Assembly: GCF_023612095.1 (NCBI RefSeq)
Contig: NZ_CP086235.1
Span: 2,305,501 to 2,369,500, forward strand
Source: Cytobacillus firmus
GTDB lineage: Bacteria > Bacillota > Bacilli > Bacillales > Cytobacillaceae
DNA length: 64,000 bases
Direction: 5' to 3'
This document shows positions 1 to 8,494 of the stretch, piece after piece. A model generated the notes under the pieces. That model was not told where the DNA came from. It made no database searches and worked only from the letters and a program-made list of their open reading frames with translations. How positions within the stretch are numbered: the first letter of the stretch is position 1; each line of letters opens with the position of its first letter. Made by a program: the position numbers and the translations under genes.

Positions 1-104
1 CAGAAAAAGGCGCTCCAGAGTCAGAACCCGGACCAACTTCTGACACAAAACGCAGAAAAAGGCGCTCTAGAGTCAGAACCCGGGCCAACTTCGGACACAA
101 AGTG
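1..104. repeat. 52-bp tandem direct repeat, two copies
   Basis: Positions 1-52 and 53-104 are two copies of a 52-nt unit that starts CAGAAAAAGGCGCT and ends near GACACAAA. They differ at only a few positions. A decayed third copy may follow at 105-150. A shorter related stretch (CACTTCCGACACAAA) occurs at 12221-12235. No coding potential was recognised. The array begins at the window edge, so more copies may lie to the left. Confidence 0.75.
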
Positions 105-155
105 CGAAAATCACAAGATCAAAGCCCGAACCCAGCTCACCACCTAAAAATCACA

Positions 156-203
156 GCCAAAATAAAAGACGATTTTCCCCATCACCTTGGGAAAATCGTC
201 TTT
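156..203 (-). terminator. Rho-independent terminator of the MFS gene
   Basis: A perfect 15-bp stem (165-179 with 189-203) encloses a 9-nt loop. Read on the minus strand it is followed by a T-rich tail (complement of 156-164). It lies just past the stop codon of the minus-strand MFS gene. Confidence 0.85.
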
Positions 204-207
204 CACA

Positions 208-1392
208 TTACCCTCTATTTGTCATCAGGATCCAGATATACAATAGAATTGAAATCACAACCGATCCGGCTGCTGTTATATAAATCGTGCTATACCCAAA
301 CAAATAAGCGATCTGCCCAAACACGATGGCGCCAATTCCAACCCCCAGATCGAAAAAGGAAAAGAACGTAGCATTGGCCATTCCGCGCCGATTGGCAGGC
401 GCTTCTTTTACAGACCAGGCTTGAAGGGCGGGCTGGACTGATCCAAATCCGAGACCATAAAGAATCGCAGCTATATACATAATCATGCTGCTCGGAAGCC
501 ATGCAAGCAGGAACATGGCTGCCAAAATCAGCACCGCCCCTGGTAAAAATACAGCCTGGTGACCTCTTTGATCATATAATCTGCCGGCAAAAGTCCGGGA
601 AAGCATTAAGGCTATAGCAAACAGCAGGAAGTACCAGTGGATCCCGCCTATCCCTTTTTGGGCTGAATAGATAGGAAGAAATGATGCGATTCCCCCAAAG
701 GTGACGGTGATGAAAAATAATAGAAATGAAGGCCTTAAAGCACTCTTTTCATAGATGTCCCAGCGCTTGTGAGGCACACTTTGTTTTTCAGCCTGCTTGT
801 AGTTGATCCTCGATGACAACACCAGTGCGGCTAAACCCAGCAGGGCACAAATTAAGAATAAGAGTTTAAAAGAGATGACTCCGGCGAGCGCCAGTCCGAG
901 GGTGGGGCCGAATGCAAGGGCAATGTTCCCGGAAAGCCCGAAGTAGCCCATTCCTTCACCCCGCCGCTTAGCAGGAATTAAATCAGTGGCAATGGTTCCT
1001 GAGGCTGTAGTGGAGAAACCCCAGCCAAATCCCTGGATAATCCTTAAAACAAATAAGAAGATTAAACTATTAATAAAACCAAATGACCCAACTGAGAGCA
1101 CGAAAATTGCCAGGCCAGTTAAATACACAAAGCGCCTGCCTTTCGTCTCCAGCGTATGCCCTGCATAAGGACGCAATAGCAGAGCCGAAAAGGTAAAGAT
1201 ACCGACCACTATCCCGATCAGCTGGTCATTCCCGCCCAATTTTTCCACAAAAAGAGGGATAGTGGGCAATGTCATTTGAAATCCGAGAAAAATAAAAAAG
1301 TTGGACATCAAGATGAGAACAAAATCCCTTGACCATATCTTTTCGGAACCTGCAATCTGTTTTTTTGCTTCTCCTGATAAAGTATCAGCCAT
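208..1392 (-). CDS. MFS transporter (drug/sugar efflux type)
   Basis: A 394-aa major facilitator superfamily permease with about 12 hydrophobic helices. The family couples solute transport to the proton gradient in the cytoplasmic membrane; the substrate cannot be read from sequence. The loop between helices 2 and 3 (GHTLETKGRR) resembles the MFS motif A, and PAKRRGEGMG and PANRRGMANA are typical of the helix 4-5 and 10-11 loops. The open frame extends upstream to 1461, but ATG 1392 (MADTLSG) has a GGGAGGA ribosome site 6 nt upstream, whereas the longer start has none. It is monocistronic, with its own terminator, and is transcribed divergently from the peptidase gene. Confidence 0.85.
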   Translation of the reverse strand: MADTLSGEAKKQIAGSEKIWSRDFVLILMSNFFIFLGFQMTLPTIPLFVEKLGGNDQLIGIVVGIFTFSALLLRPYAGHTLETKGRRFVYLTGLAIFVLSVGSFGFINSLIFLFVLRIIQGFGWGFSTTASGTIATDLIPAKRRGEGMGYFGLSGNIALAFGPTLGLALAGVISFKLLFLICALLGLAALVLSSRINYKQAEKQSVPHKRWDIYEKSALRPSFLLFFITVTFGGIASFLPIYSAQKGIGGIHWYFLLFAIALMLSRTFAGRLYDQRGHQAVFLPGAVLILAAMFLLAWLPSSMIMYIAAILYGLGFGSVQPALQAWSVKEAPANRRGMANATFFSFFDLGVGIGAIVFGQIAYLFGYSTIYITAAGSVVISILLYIWILMTNRG

Positions 1393-1490
1393 ATAATTCC
1401 TCCCACAATGCTGTAAAATGATTAGGTAATCTAAATATTTTTCTATTATAAAGGAAAACAAATGGAAATTCTATTTTAAGGAGCGGCCAG

Positions 1491-2531
1491 ATGAAGATTA
1501 GAGAAAGAGGAGTAACAATTGGAACACTGAGACCTGGAAAAAAGAATTGCATTACAGATATAGATGGAGTCATGGCAGGCCACATCACTCTGGATTATCC
1601 TCTGGATGATGACCAATATGTCTGTACGGGCGTAACTGCCGTTTTGCCGCATGGAGGAAATCTTTTTCGTGAAAAAGTTCCGGCAGCCTCCTATGTCATC
1701 AATGGCTTTGGTAAAACGACGGGGCTGGTGCAGGTGGAAGAACTGGGTGTGATTGAATCTCCGATTATGCTGACCAATACATTCGGGGTGCCTGCAGTCA
1801 CACAGGGAACGCTGGAATACCTGCTAAAAACCACACCGGAAATTGGAGACACAACCGGAACCGTAAATATCGTCACAGGGGAATGCAATGACGGATTTTT
1901 GAATTCCATCCGAACACTCCCTGTAAAACCTGAACATGCAATAGCAGCCATTCAAAATGCCAAGCCGGGAAAAGTGGAAGAAGGTGCGGTCGGAGCTGGT
2001 ACAGGCATGGTGTGTTTTGGGTATAAAGGGGGCGTGGGTGCTTCTTCACGGGTAATCACCGTGGAACAAAGCACAAATGAATACAAAATCGGATGTCTGG
2101 TGGTCACGAACTTCGGCAATAGCAGCGAATTTCCGTTCATTAAATACGGACTGTCAGAAATTCCGCCGAAAACAAAGGACACGCCTGATGGCTCAATCAT
2201 GATCATCCTGGCGACAGACGCACCTGTCAGTGACAGACAGCTGAAAAGGCTCGCGAAGAGATGCGGCATAGGCCTCGGACGGGCAGGAAGCCATTTCAGC
2301 AACGGCAGCGGCGACATCGTTATCGCTTTTTCCACTGCTAACAAAACTCTTCATGGAAGCAGCAATATGATCGAAACTGCCCATTTTATCAGAGATGATC
2401 ACCCCATTATGAATCAGCTTTTTCAAGGTGCGGCAGAGGCTGCGGAGGAAGCGATTCTTAATTCGCTGTCACAGGCAAAGACCACTCAAGGACGGAACGG
2501 AAGAGTGGTGGAGGGGATGTTTTCCTATTAG
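1491..2531 (+). CDS. P1 family peptidase (DmpA/S58-type aminopeptidase)
   Basis: A 346-aa homologue of the DmpA/BapA N-terminal-nucleophile hydrolases, which release N-terminal L- or D-amino acids or beta-amino acids from small peptides or amides. In this family the precursor cleaves itself before a serine to form alpha and beta chains. The matching site here is Gly234-Ser235 in TPDGSIMIILATDAP. Other family segments are TGVTAVLPHGG (46-56), GECNDGFLNSIR (130-141) and GAVGAGTGM (165-173). Full length. RBS AAGGAG lies ahead of ATG 1491. The gene stands alone and the natural substrate is unknown. Confidence 0.85.
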   Translation: MKIRERGVTIGTLRPGKKNCITDIDGVMAGHITLDYPLDDDQYVCTGVTAVLPHGGNLFREKVPAASYVINGFGKTTGLVQVEELGVIESPIMLTNTFGVPAVTQGTLEYLLKTTPEIGDTTGTVNIVTGECNDGFLNSIRTLPVKPEHAIAAIQNAKPGKVEEGAVGAGTGMVCFGYKGGVGASSRVITVEQSTNEYKIGCLVVTNFGNSSEFPFIKYGLSEIPPKTKDTPDGSIMIILATDAPVSDRQLKRLAKRCGIGLGRAGSHFSNGSGDIVIAFSTANKTLHGSSNMIETAHFIRDDHPIMNQLFQGAAEAAEEAILNSLSQAKTTQGRNGRVVEGMFSY

Positions 2532-2663
2532 TTGTTTAAATTATCTCTTAATCGGGTACATTGTATTTAACAAGCTTAGCAGCTGCTAACAAAATTTCCA
2601 GCAAATAATGATTTGAATAATCTGAAAACTTCTGTTACAATAGAAAAAAGGTCAAGGGGTTGA

Positions 2664-2861
2664 TTGCAAATGGAAAAACGTCTACTTAACTCGCCGCAAC
2701 AGTCTGAGGAAAACGTGTCATTGTTAGCAGAACAAGTCCTAAATCAAGCTCTTAAGGAATACCGAATTGAAAAGCTTCGCGAAAAAATTGATGAAGCTCT
2801 CACTAGCCGAAACCAAAAAGAATTCATGCGCCTTACGGATGAATTAAAGAAAATCTCTTAA
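2664..2861 (+). CDS. IDEAL domain-containing small protein
   Basis: A 63-65 aa acidic/basic helical protein. Its C-terminal half carries the IDEAL domain, with the literal signature IDEAL followed by TSRNQKEFMRLTDEL. The domain occurs in small Bacillus proteins such as the YpiB and ComK-associated families. The molecular role of this copy is unknown. Two starts are possible: TTG 2664 or ATG 2670, both behind AAGGGG at 2654-2659; spacing slightly favours the ATG. It is monocistronic and is followed by a terminator. Confidence 0.8.
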   Translation: MQMEKRLLNSPQQSEENVSLLAEQVLNQALKEYRIEKLREKIDEALTSRNQKEFMRLTDELKKIS

Positions 2862-2886
2862 GCAAAGCAAATAATCTAATGTTAAA

Positions 2887-2930
2887 AAGGCAGCCTGTTC
2901 GAAAGAACGGGGCTGTCTTTTGTTGTTTTA
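2887..2930 (+). terminator. Rho-independent terminator
   Basis: Stem 2887-2900 with 2905-2919 (G-U pairs included), a GAAA-type loop and a T-rich tail up to about 2930. It follows the IDEAL gene. Confidence 0.8.
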
Positions 2931-2967
2931 AAGCCCATAATATCCTTCCGAGTTCCCGCCCCAGCCT

Positions 2968-3013
2968 GTTTCACCAAAGTGTTCCATTTCGTTCCAAAAC
3001 GAAACACTGAAAC
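2968..3013 (+). promoter_or_regulatory. Candidate enhancer (UAS) for the sigma-54 activator
   Basis: The core GTTCC-N5-GAAAC (2991-3005) is flanked by overlapping half sites: GTTTCA...GTGTTCC on the left, and GAAACACTGAAAC, which reads GTTTCAGTGTTTC on the other strand, on the right. The site ends about 50 nt before the -24 element. The same GTTTC-N5-GAAAC design recurs before the second sigma-54 promoter (9832-9878). Binding by the adjacent regulator is inferred. Confidence 0.5.
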
Positions 3014-3056
3014 AATCCCCAAACACATCAAGCCCTGGTACAAAGGGAATTCCATA

Positions 3057-3074
3057 TTGGCACAATACTTGCAA
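3057..3074 (+). promoter_or_regulatory. Sigma-54 (-24/-12) promoter of the glyoxylate block
   Basis: TTGGCAC-AATAC-TTGCAA matches the sigma-54 consensus (TGGCAC-N5-TTGCA). GG at 3059-3060 and GC at 3071-3072 are separated by exactly 10 nt. It lies about 50 nt upstream of the aminotransferase start, and the operon encodes a sigma-54 enhancer-binding protein. Confidence 0.88.
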
Positions 3075-3124
3075 CAAATTTCAATAAGCAAAAATGAAAG
3101 AAGAAGCGCAAAGGGGAGGAAGCT

Positions 3125-4291
3125 ATGTTTGAAGAGAAACTGGATTTAAGATTGCCTGGGCCCGTACAGGTTCCGAAAGAAATACAGCGTGCCATGCTGA
3201 GAAGTTTCGATCATCCCATGATGGATTACCGGAATCCGTCCTTCCAGGATGTCCTGCAGGAAACCACTGAAAAGTCGAAAATGATATTCCAGACTGAAAA
3301 CCTGGTAATCCCGCTTACCTCGAGCGGAGCTTCCGCTCTTGAAACAGCCATTATTAACACGGTTGGCCCTAATGATACGATCATCCTTTGCGTAGTCGGC
3401 TATTTTGGCGAATATCTTCAGGGGATTACCGACCATATTGGCTGCAAAACCGTCCGTGTTGATGCGGAATGGGGGAATATTGTCGATCCGGATGATGTGA
3501 GAAAAGCATTAAAGGAAAACCCTGAAGCAAAGGCGGTTTTTGCAACACACTGTGAAACATCCACTTCTGCCATAAACAATATTAAAGAGATAGCGGCCGC
3601 TGTAAAAGAAACGGATGCCATTTTCCTCGTAGATGCAGTCAGTTCGATTGTCGGCACACCTCTATATATGGACGAGTGGGGGATCGATATTGTAGCAACT
3701 GGAGGACAGAAAGCGTTAATGCTGCCGCCTGGCCTTGCATTAATCACGTTGAGTGAAAAAGCCTGGAACACTGTGAATAAGCACCAGTGCCCATCCTTTT
3801 ACTTTGACCTCAAGCTCTATAAAAAAGGATTGGAATCAGGGGCCGGCACACCATATACGCCGAATATATCACTTGTATGCGGGCTTCTTGAAGCCTGCAA
3901 TATGATAGAAAAAAGCGGAGGAATAGAAGCTGAATACAAAAGGCATGCTGCTCTTCGGGATATGACCAGAGCGGGGGTACGGGCATTAGGACTTGAATTG
4001 CTGGTGGATGATTCGGCAGCCAGCCCAACCCTGACAGCTGTAAAATTAAAAAATGCCGATGATTTCAGACGAATGATGAGGGAAGAATTTCATATCGCAT
4101 TGGGAGGCGGTCTTGGTAAGGTGAAGAATCAGATTCTGCGCCTGGGCCATATGGGTTATACAGATGCTGCTGATATGCTGAAAATGTTTGCTGCGATGGA
4201 GCTTGCTTTAAAGAAAAGCGGACACGAAGTGGAGTTGGGTGCAGGAGTTTCCGCAGCTCAGCGGCATTGGCTTGAAAATCCATATTGTTAA
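3125..4291 (+). CDS. Class V aminotransferase (alanine-glyoxylate type)
   Basis: A 388-aa PLP enzyme of fold type I, class V, closest in layout to serine-pyruvate/alanine-glyoxylate aminotransferases. The predicted Schiff-base lysine is Lys196 in ATGGQKALMLPPGL, preceded by the PLP-binding aspartate in FLVDAVSS (167-174). These enzymes use an amino donor such as alanine to turn glyoxylate into glycine. That fits glcD/glcF downstream, which make glyoxylate from glycolate. First gene behind the -24/-12 promoter. RBS GGGGAGGA, ATG 3125. The exact amino donor is not determined. Confidence 0.85.
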   Translation: MFEEKLDLRLPGPVQVPKEIQRAMLRSFDHPMMDYRNPSFQDVLQETTEKSKMIFQTENLVIPLTSSGASALETAIINTVGPNDTIILCVVGYFGEYLQGITDHIGCKTVRVDAEWGNIVDPDDVRKALKENPEAKAVFATHCETSTSAINNIKEIAAAVKETDAIFLVDAVSSIVGTPLYMDEWGIDIVATGGQKALMLPPGLALITLSEKAWNTVNKHQCPSFYFDLKLYKKGLESGAGTPYTPNISLVCGLLEACNMIEKSGGIEAEYKRHAALRDMTRAGVRALGLELLVDDSAASPTLTAVKLKNADDFRRMMREEFHIALGGGLGKVKNQILRLGHMGYTDAADMLKMFAAMELALKKSGHEVELGAGVSAAQRHWLENPYC

Positions 4292-4320
4292 ATTCCTGAT
4301 CCTAAGGAGATGTGATCCCG

Positions 4321-5016
4321 GTGAACATCCTTGAAAAACGACTCGCCGACCTGTCAGACCTGCCTTCAGTTACTCCTGGGGATCAGATCCATTTGACACC
4401 AGATTGTGTATTCGTCAGCGGTCAAAGTTCACGTAATGTCATAAAAGCATTTAACAGGCTAGGCTTCAAAAATGTAAAAAATGCAGCCAGAATTCTCTTT
4501 TCTCATGGGAAGGCAGAAGATGAGGAAATCCGTCAATTCTGTAAAGAAAAAGGAATAAGAGTAATTGATTGTGATTTGCCCCAGCATTTTCGGGCAGAAA
4601 ATAAGCCGCTGAATGGAATGGTCTTTGCAGGGATAGAAGAGGACATGAAATGTTTGGGTGTAAGAGGGGCCATTCCCGTCGTCATCTCGCCGGATTCAAT
4701 GGCGGCTTGCCTGGCAACCGGGTCATTAACTATGTTCATACCTGAATCAGTTTATATTGAGATAAGCGGAGCATTAAGCGGAAAAGTAAACGGTAAAAAG
4801 CTTTGCAAATATCTGGTGAATATTTTTGATGACAGTTTAATAGGAAGTGCAGTGATTTTGGGTGGAAAGGTTCTGGAACAGCTGAAAGCAGACGATCTTA
4901 AGGAGCTGTCCTATTTTTTTCAGCTTTCCGGCACGGCAATAGGGATTTGTTCACCAGGGGGCCCCTTTGGACAGGTTGAAAGCGTGATAAAAATAAAGTC
5001 AGACACTTTTGCCTAA
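4321..5016 (+). CDS. Reduced aconitase/LeuC-like protein, function unknown
   Basis: A roughly 231-aa protein resembling the N-terminal part of the 3-isopropylmalate dehydratase/homoaconitase large subunit. Matching stretches are PGDQIHLTPDCVFV, the IRQFCKEKGIRVID segment, and ACLATGSLTMFIPESVYIEI followed by GKLCKYLVNIF-like text. It is about half the usual LeuC length. The family DSHT substrate motif and the cysteines of the 4Fe-4S cluster are not visible, so ordinary hydratase activity is unlikely. GTG 4321 is preferred: AAGGAG ends about 10 nt upstream, while GTG 4312 is too close. It lies between the aminotransferase and the regulator, so it belongs to the glyoxylate block. Confidence 0.6.
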   Translation: MNILEKRLADLSDLPSVTPGDQIHLTPDCVFVSGQSSRNVIKAFNRLGFKNVKNAARILFSHGKAEDEEIRQFCKEKGIRVIDCDLPQHFRAENKPLNGMVFAGIEEDMKCLGVRGAIPVVISPDSMAACLATGSLTMFIPESVYIEISGALSGKVNGKKLCKYLVNIFDDSLIGSAVILGGKVLEQLKADDLKELSYFFQLSGTAIGICSPGGPFGQVESVIKIKSDTFA

Positions 5017-5128
5017 ATAATAGACTGACTATTAAGAAAATTTACCGAAATTTTCCTTGGCATCTGGTAAGATTAATTTAATATAATTATAAAACTTGTC
5101 CAAGAGAAAAGGAGAATGAGGTGAAGTG

Positions 5129-7027
5129 ATGTCCGAGATTGCCATTCTGACCCCACTTGATGCACTGATACAAGTCTCAATGGAAGCTGCGAAAAAGACA
5201 GGAGAAGATGTCGCTGTAAGAAAAGTGAGCTTCCGAAATGCTATTGCAGCTGCCAAAGAATTCGAAAAAGCAGGCACAGAAGTCATTATCAGCAGAGGAA
5301 CAATGGGATTAAAGCTTATTGAGTCAGACCTTAGCATACCTGTTGTCCAGATCCCTATAACCGGATATGATCTGCTTCGTACGATTAAAGAAGGACAAAA
5401 ATTGGGACATAAGATTGGAATTGCTGACACCGTGGATGTTCTGCAGGGAATCGAAACGATTGAATCTGTCCTGGACATTTCGATTGAAAAGCATATCGTT
5501 GTTGCACCTGAAGAAGCCGAGGCAGCGGTTGAGGCTCTCAGTAAAAAAGAAATAGATGTACTGATCGGCAAAAGTATTTTTACAAACAAAGTCAAAAAAG
5601 ATTCGATTAAAACGGTGATATTAACGTCTGGAGTGGAATCGGTCATCCAGGCGATTCATGAAGCAAGAAGCCTGATAGATGTGAGGCGCACCGAACTAAA
5701 ACGCACCAAGGAACTTCAGGCAATTCTTGATTTTATTGCGGATGGTGTAATTGCTGTAGATGAAAAAGGGATTATTACAGTATGCAATCCTTCCGTATAC
5801 AGCATCTTGAACCTTCCATATGATTCGGTTATCGGTAAGCAGATTGATGATATTCTCGTAAATTCACAAATGAATAAGATTCTTTCGACCGGGAAGGAAG
5901 AGCTGAACCGCATCCAGGATGCCAATGGTGTGAAAGTGGTTGCCAATCGAATACCCATAAGGCACGAACAAAAGGTGTTTGGGGCTGTCTGTACGTTTCA
6001 GGCGGTTCATAGACTTCAGCAGCAGGAGCAGGAAATCCGAAAGAAGCTTCTTCACCGCGGCCATGTCACGAAATATAGTCTTCATAATATTGTTGGGGAA
6101 AGTGAGATGTATCAAAAAGCGATTCTAAAAGTGAAGAAATATTCACAAGTGGATTCTACTATTCTCCTGACGGGTGAAACAGGCGTGGGAAAAGAAGTGT
6201 TCGCCCATCTGATCCATAGCTTCAGCAAGCGGTCAGAAGGGCCATTTGTTGCAGTGAACTGTGCGGCTATTCCAGAAAACCTCCTCGAAAGCGAGTTATT
6301 CGGCTATGTCGAAGGAGCCTTTACAGGAGCGAAAAAAGGCGGAAAAACAGGATTATTCGAATTGGCTCATCAGGGAACCATTTTCCTCGATGAAATCGGC
6401 GAACTGGCTGAATCCCTTCAGGCCCAGCTGCTCAGGGTTCTGCAGGAAGGGGAAGTGATGCGGCTGGGTGATGAAAGGGTCATCCCCATTAATATTCGGG
6501 TGGTCGCTGCTTCGAACCGGAACTTTGAAAGAATGGTAGAAGAAGGGAGCTTTAGGGCTGATTTATATTATCGCCTTAATATCCTTGATATCCCAATTCC
6601 TTCATTGCGTGAGAGGATACCTGATATTCCTTTATTATGCGATTTCTTCTTGAAAGAATTGGAACCGGGCATCCGGAGAAATAGTACGGGTTTCACTGCT
6701 GACGCTATGAGAATTCTCCAAAGCTATGATTGGCCGGGGAATATACGCCAGCTAAGGAACATTGTTGAACGGGCGATGATTCTTTCGCCTGAAAGTATGA
6801 TAGATGCAGAAACAGTATTATCAGCAGGCGGGAAAGACTTTACTAGACTGCGTGAGCTTAAACAACACAGCAAGGATGAGGAATTTGATTCAGAAACGAA
6901 ACTTCAAAACTTTGAGAAAGAGTATATTCTGAACGTGCTGAAGCAGGTAAACGGGAATAAAACAGAAGCGGCAAAGATTCTGGGGATCGGCAGGACGACC
7001 CTCTGGCGAAAAATTAATAGTTTGTGA
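5129..7027 (+). CDS. Sigma-54-dependent enhancer-binding regulator (PrpR_N-PAS-AAA-Fis)
   Basis: A 632-aa transcriptional activator. Domains in order: PrpR_N-type sensor (about 8-180), PAS (about 190-300), AAA+ ATPase (about 320-560) and a C-terminal Fis-type HTH (about 590-632, ending TEAAKILGIGRTTLWRKI). Walker A is GETGVGKE (about 349-356), the sigma-54 contact loop is GAFTGA (about 396-401) and Walker B is TIFLDEIGEL. It should remodel sigma-54 RNA polymerase at the two -24/-12 promoters seen here, in response to a small ligand, possibly glycolate or an acyl compound. ATG 5129 follows GAGGTG by 5 nt. Confidence 0.92.
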   Translation: MSEIAILTPLDALIQVSMEAAKKTGEDVAVRKVSFRNAIAAAKEFEKAGTEVIISRGTMGLKLIESDLSIPVVQIPITGYDLLRTIKEGQKLGHKIGIADTVDVLQGIETIESVLDISIEKHIVVAPEEAEAAVEALSKKEIDVLIGKSIFTNKVKKDSIKTVILTSGVESVIQAIHEARSLIDVRRTELKRTKELQAILDFIADGVIAVDEKGIITVCNPSVYSILNLPYDSVIGKQIDDILVNSQMNKILSTGKEELNRIQDANGVKVVANRIPIRHEQKVFGAVCTFQAVHRLQQQEQEIRKKLLHRGHVTKYSLHNIVGESEMYQKAILKVKKYSQVDSTILLTGETGVGKEVFAHLIHSFSKRSEGPFVAVNCAAIPENLLESELFGYVEGAFTGAKKGGKTGLFELAHQGTIFLDEIGELAESLQAQLLRVLQEGEVMRLGDERVIPINIRVVAASNRNFERMVEEGSFRADLYYRLNILDIPIPSLRERIPDIPLLCDFFLKELEPGIRRNSTGFTADAMRILQSYDWPGNIRQLRNIVERAMILSPESMIDAETVLSAGGKDFTRLRELKQHSKDEEFDSETKLQNFEKEYILNVLKQVNGNKTEAAKILGIGRTTLWRKINSL

Positions 7028-7039
7028 GGAGGAGAAAAA

Positions 7040-8476
7040 ATGAATGAAACCATGGCACCGCCTCCGCTGAATGAAAATGTCCTATCCAGATTAAGAAGTA
7101 TTTTCGGCGAAGACAGGCTTTTAACCAATAGCACTGACATGATGACTTACTCCTATGATGCATCCTTTGAAACACAGCTCCGTCCAAAAAATCCTCAGGC
7201 GGCCGTTATTGCGCTTTCAACTGAGGAAGTCAGTGAATGCGTTAAGCTGGCCAACGAATTTAAAATTCCTGTCTACCCGAGGGGAGCAGCCACAGGGCAA
7301 ACAGGCGGAGCCGTTCCGGTTAAAGGCGGCATTATGCTGGATTTATCGAAAATGAACAGGATACTGGACATCGATCACCGGAATATGCAGGCAGTAATTG
7401 AGCCGGGTGTCATCCAAAATGATTTAAATGAGGCATTAAAGCCTTATGGACTAAGGTTTCCTCCAGACCCTGGAAGCGCCAATATGTGCACAGTGGGAGG
7501 CATGGTTTCAAACAATTCAAGCGGACTTAGGGCAGTCAAATATGGTGTCACCCGCCATTATGTCCTGGGAATGGAAGTGGTGCTGCCCACTGGTGACATC
7601 ATTGTGACCGGCGGCGCTAAATCGAAGGCGCTTAAATCGGTATCCGGCTATGACCTCGCCCACTTAATGATCGGTTCGGAAGGCACGCTTGGAATTGTGA
7701 CGCGTCTGCGCCTCAAACTTTTGCCGCTCCCCGTCACAAGAGGAATCGTCCTTTGCTCTTTTGAGAGATTGGAAGAAGCAGGCGAGGCTGTTAACGCTGT
7801 GTTTTCTTCAGGCCTGCAGCCATCTGCCATCGAAATCATGGATTTCAATTGTACAAAGGCTGTAAATATGATGAAGCCGGAGCTGAATCTTCCGCTGAAC
7901 AATGAAGCAATACTAGTTTTTGAAGTGGATGGAGCCAGGGAGGAAGTTACTTCGCAAGTGAACCGGCTCAAAGCTGTGGTTGAAAAATTTACGAGGTATA
8001 TAAAATTCAGTGATGAGCCGGAAGAGTGTGAAAAGCTCTGGCAGGCCAGGAAGCTCGTTGGTGCAGCTGTTGGACTTTTGAAGCCGGGCGGTTTCCGGGT
8101 ATATGGCGGCGAAGACATCTGCGTGCCAATTTCTAAACTACCTGAAACACTGCGGGAGATTCATAATATCGCAGACAGATATGGCATCATCTGCGGGATT
8201 TACGGGCATGTCGGCGATGGGAATATGCATACAGGTCCAGTGGTGAATATGAACAACCAGCTGGAAATGGAGAATGTACAGAAAATGATCGATGATATTC
8301 ATGAGCTCGCAATCAGGATGGAAGGAACCACTACGGCTGAACATGGAGTGGGAATTGTCCGTGCCAAATACATGGATGTTGAGCATGGAGCAGCCATGGA
8401 AGTCATGCGGGCTATTAAGAAGACTCTTGATCCGAATAATATTTTAAATCCGGGCAAAATGGCACTGCCTAATTAA
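7040..8476 (+). CDS. glcD: Glycolate oxidase subunit GlcD / FAD-linked 2-hydroxyacid dehydrogenase
   Basis: A 478-aa flavoprotein with an N-terminal PCMH-type FAD domain (VYPRGAATGQTGGAVPV, GGMVSNNSSGLRAVKYG, GSEGTLGIVT) and a C-terminal FAD-oxidase domain ending in GTTTAEHGVGIVRA and LDPNNILNPGKM. It oxidises glycolate, or a related 2-hydroxyacid such as D-lactate, and passes electrons to its iron-sulfur partner GlcF. Strong RBS (GGAGGAG), 12 nt after the regulator stop and 18 nt before glcF. No separate glcE is present; Bacillus systems commonly use a D/F pair. Confidence 0.9.
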   Translation: MNETMAPPPLNENVLSRLRSIFGEDRLLTNSTDMMTYSYDASFETQLRPKNPQAAVIALSTEEVSECVKLANEFKIPVYPRGAATGQTGGAVPVKGGIMLDLSKMNRILDIDHRNMQAVIEPGVIQNDLNEALKPYGLRFPPDPGSANMCTVGGMVSNNSSGLRAVKYGVTRHYVLGMEVVLPTGDIIVTGGAKSKALKSVSGYDLAHLMIGSEGTLGIVTRLRLKLLPLPVTRGIVLCSFERLEEAGEAVNAVFSSGLQPSAIEIMDFNCTKAVNMMKPELNLPLNNEAILVFEVDGAREEVTSQVNRLKAVVEKFTRYIKFSDEPEECEKLWQARKLVGAAVGLLKPGGFRVYGGEDICVPISKLPETLREIHNIADRYGIICGIYGHVGDGNMHTGPVVNMNNQLEMENVQKMIDDIHELAIRMEGTTTAEHGVGIVRAKYMDVEHGAAMEVMRAIKKTLDPNNILNPGKMALPN

Positions 8477-8494
8477 GATGGAGGTGAATGAGGA

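Noticed and set aside
5032..5646. 204-codon minus-strand open frame inside the sigma-54 regulator
   Set aside because: Antisense shadow of a well-supported gene, serine/isoleucine-rich as expected from the complement of the coding strand.
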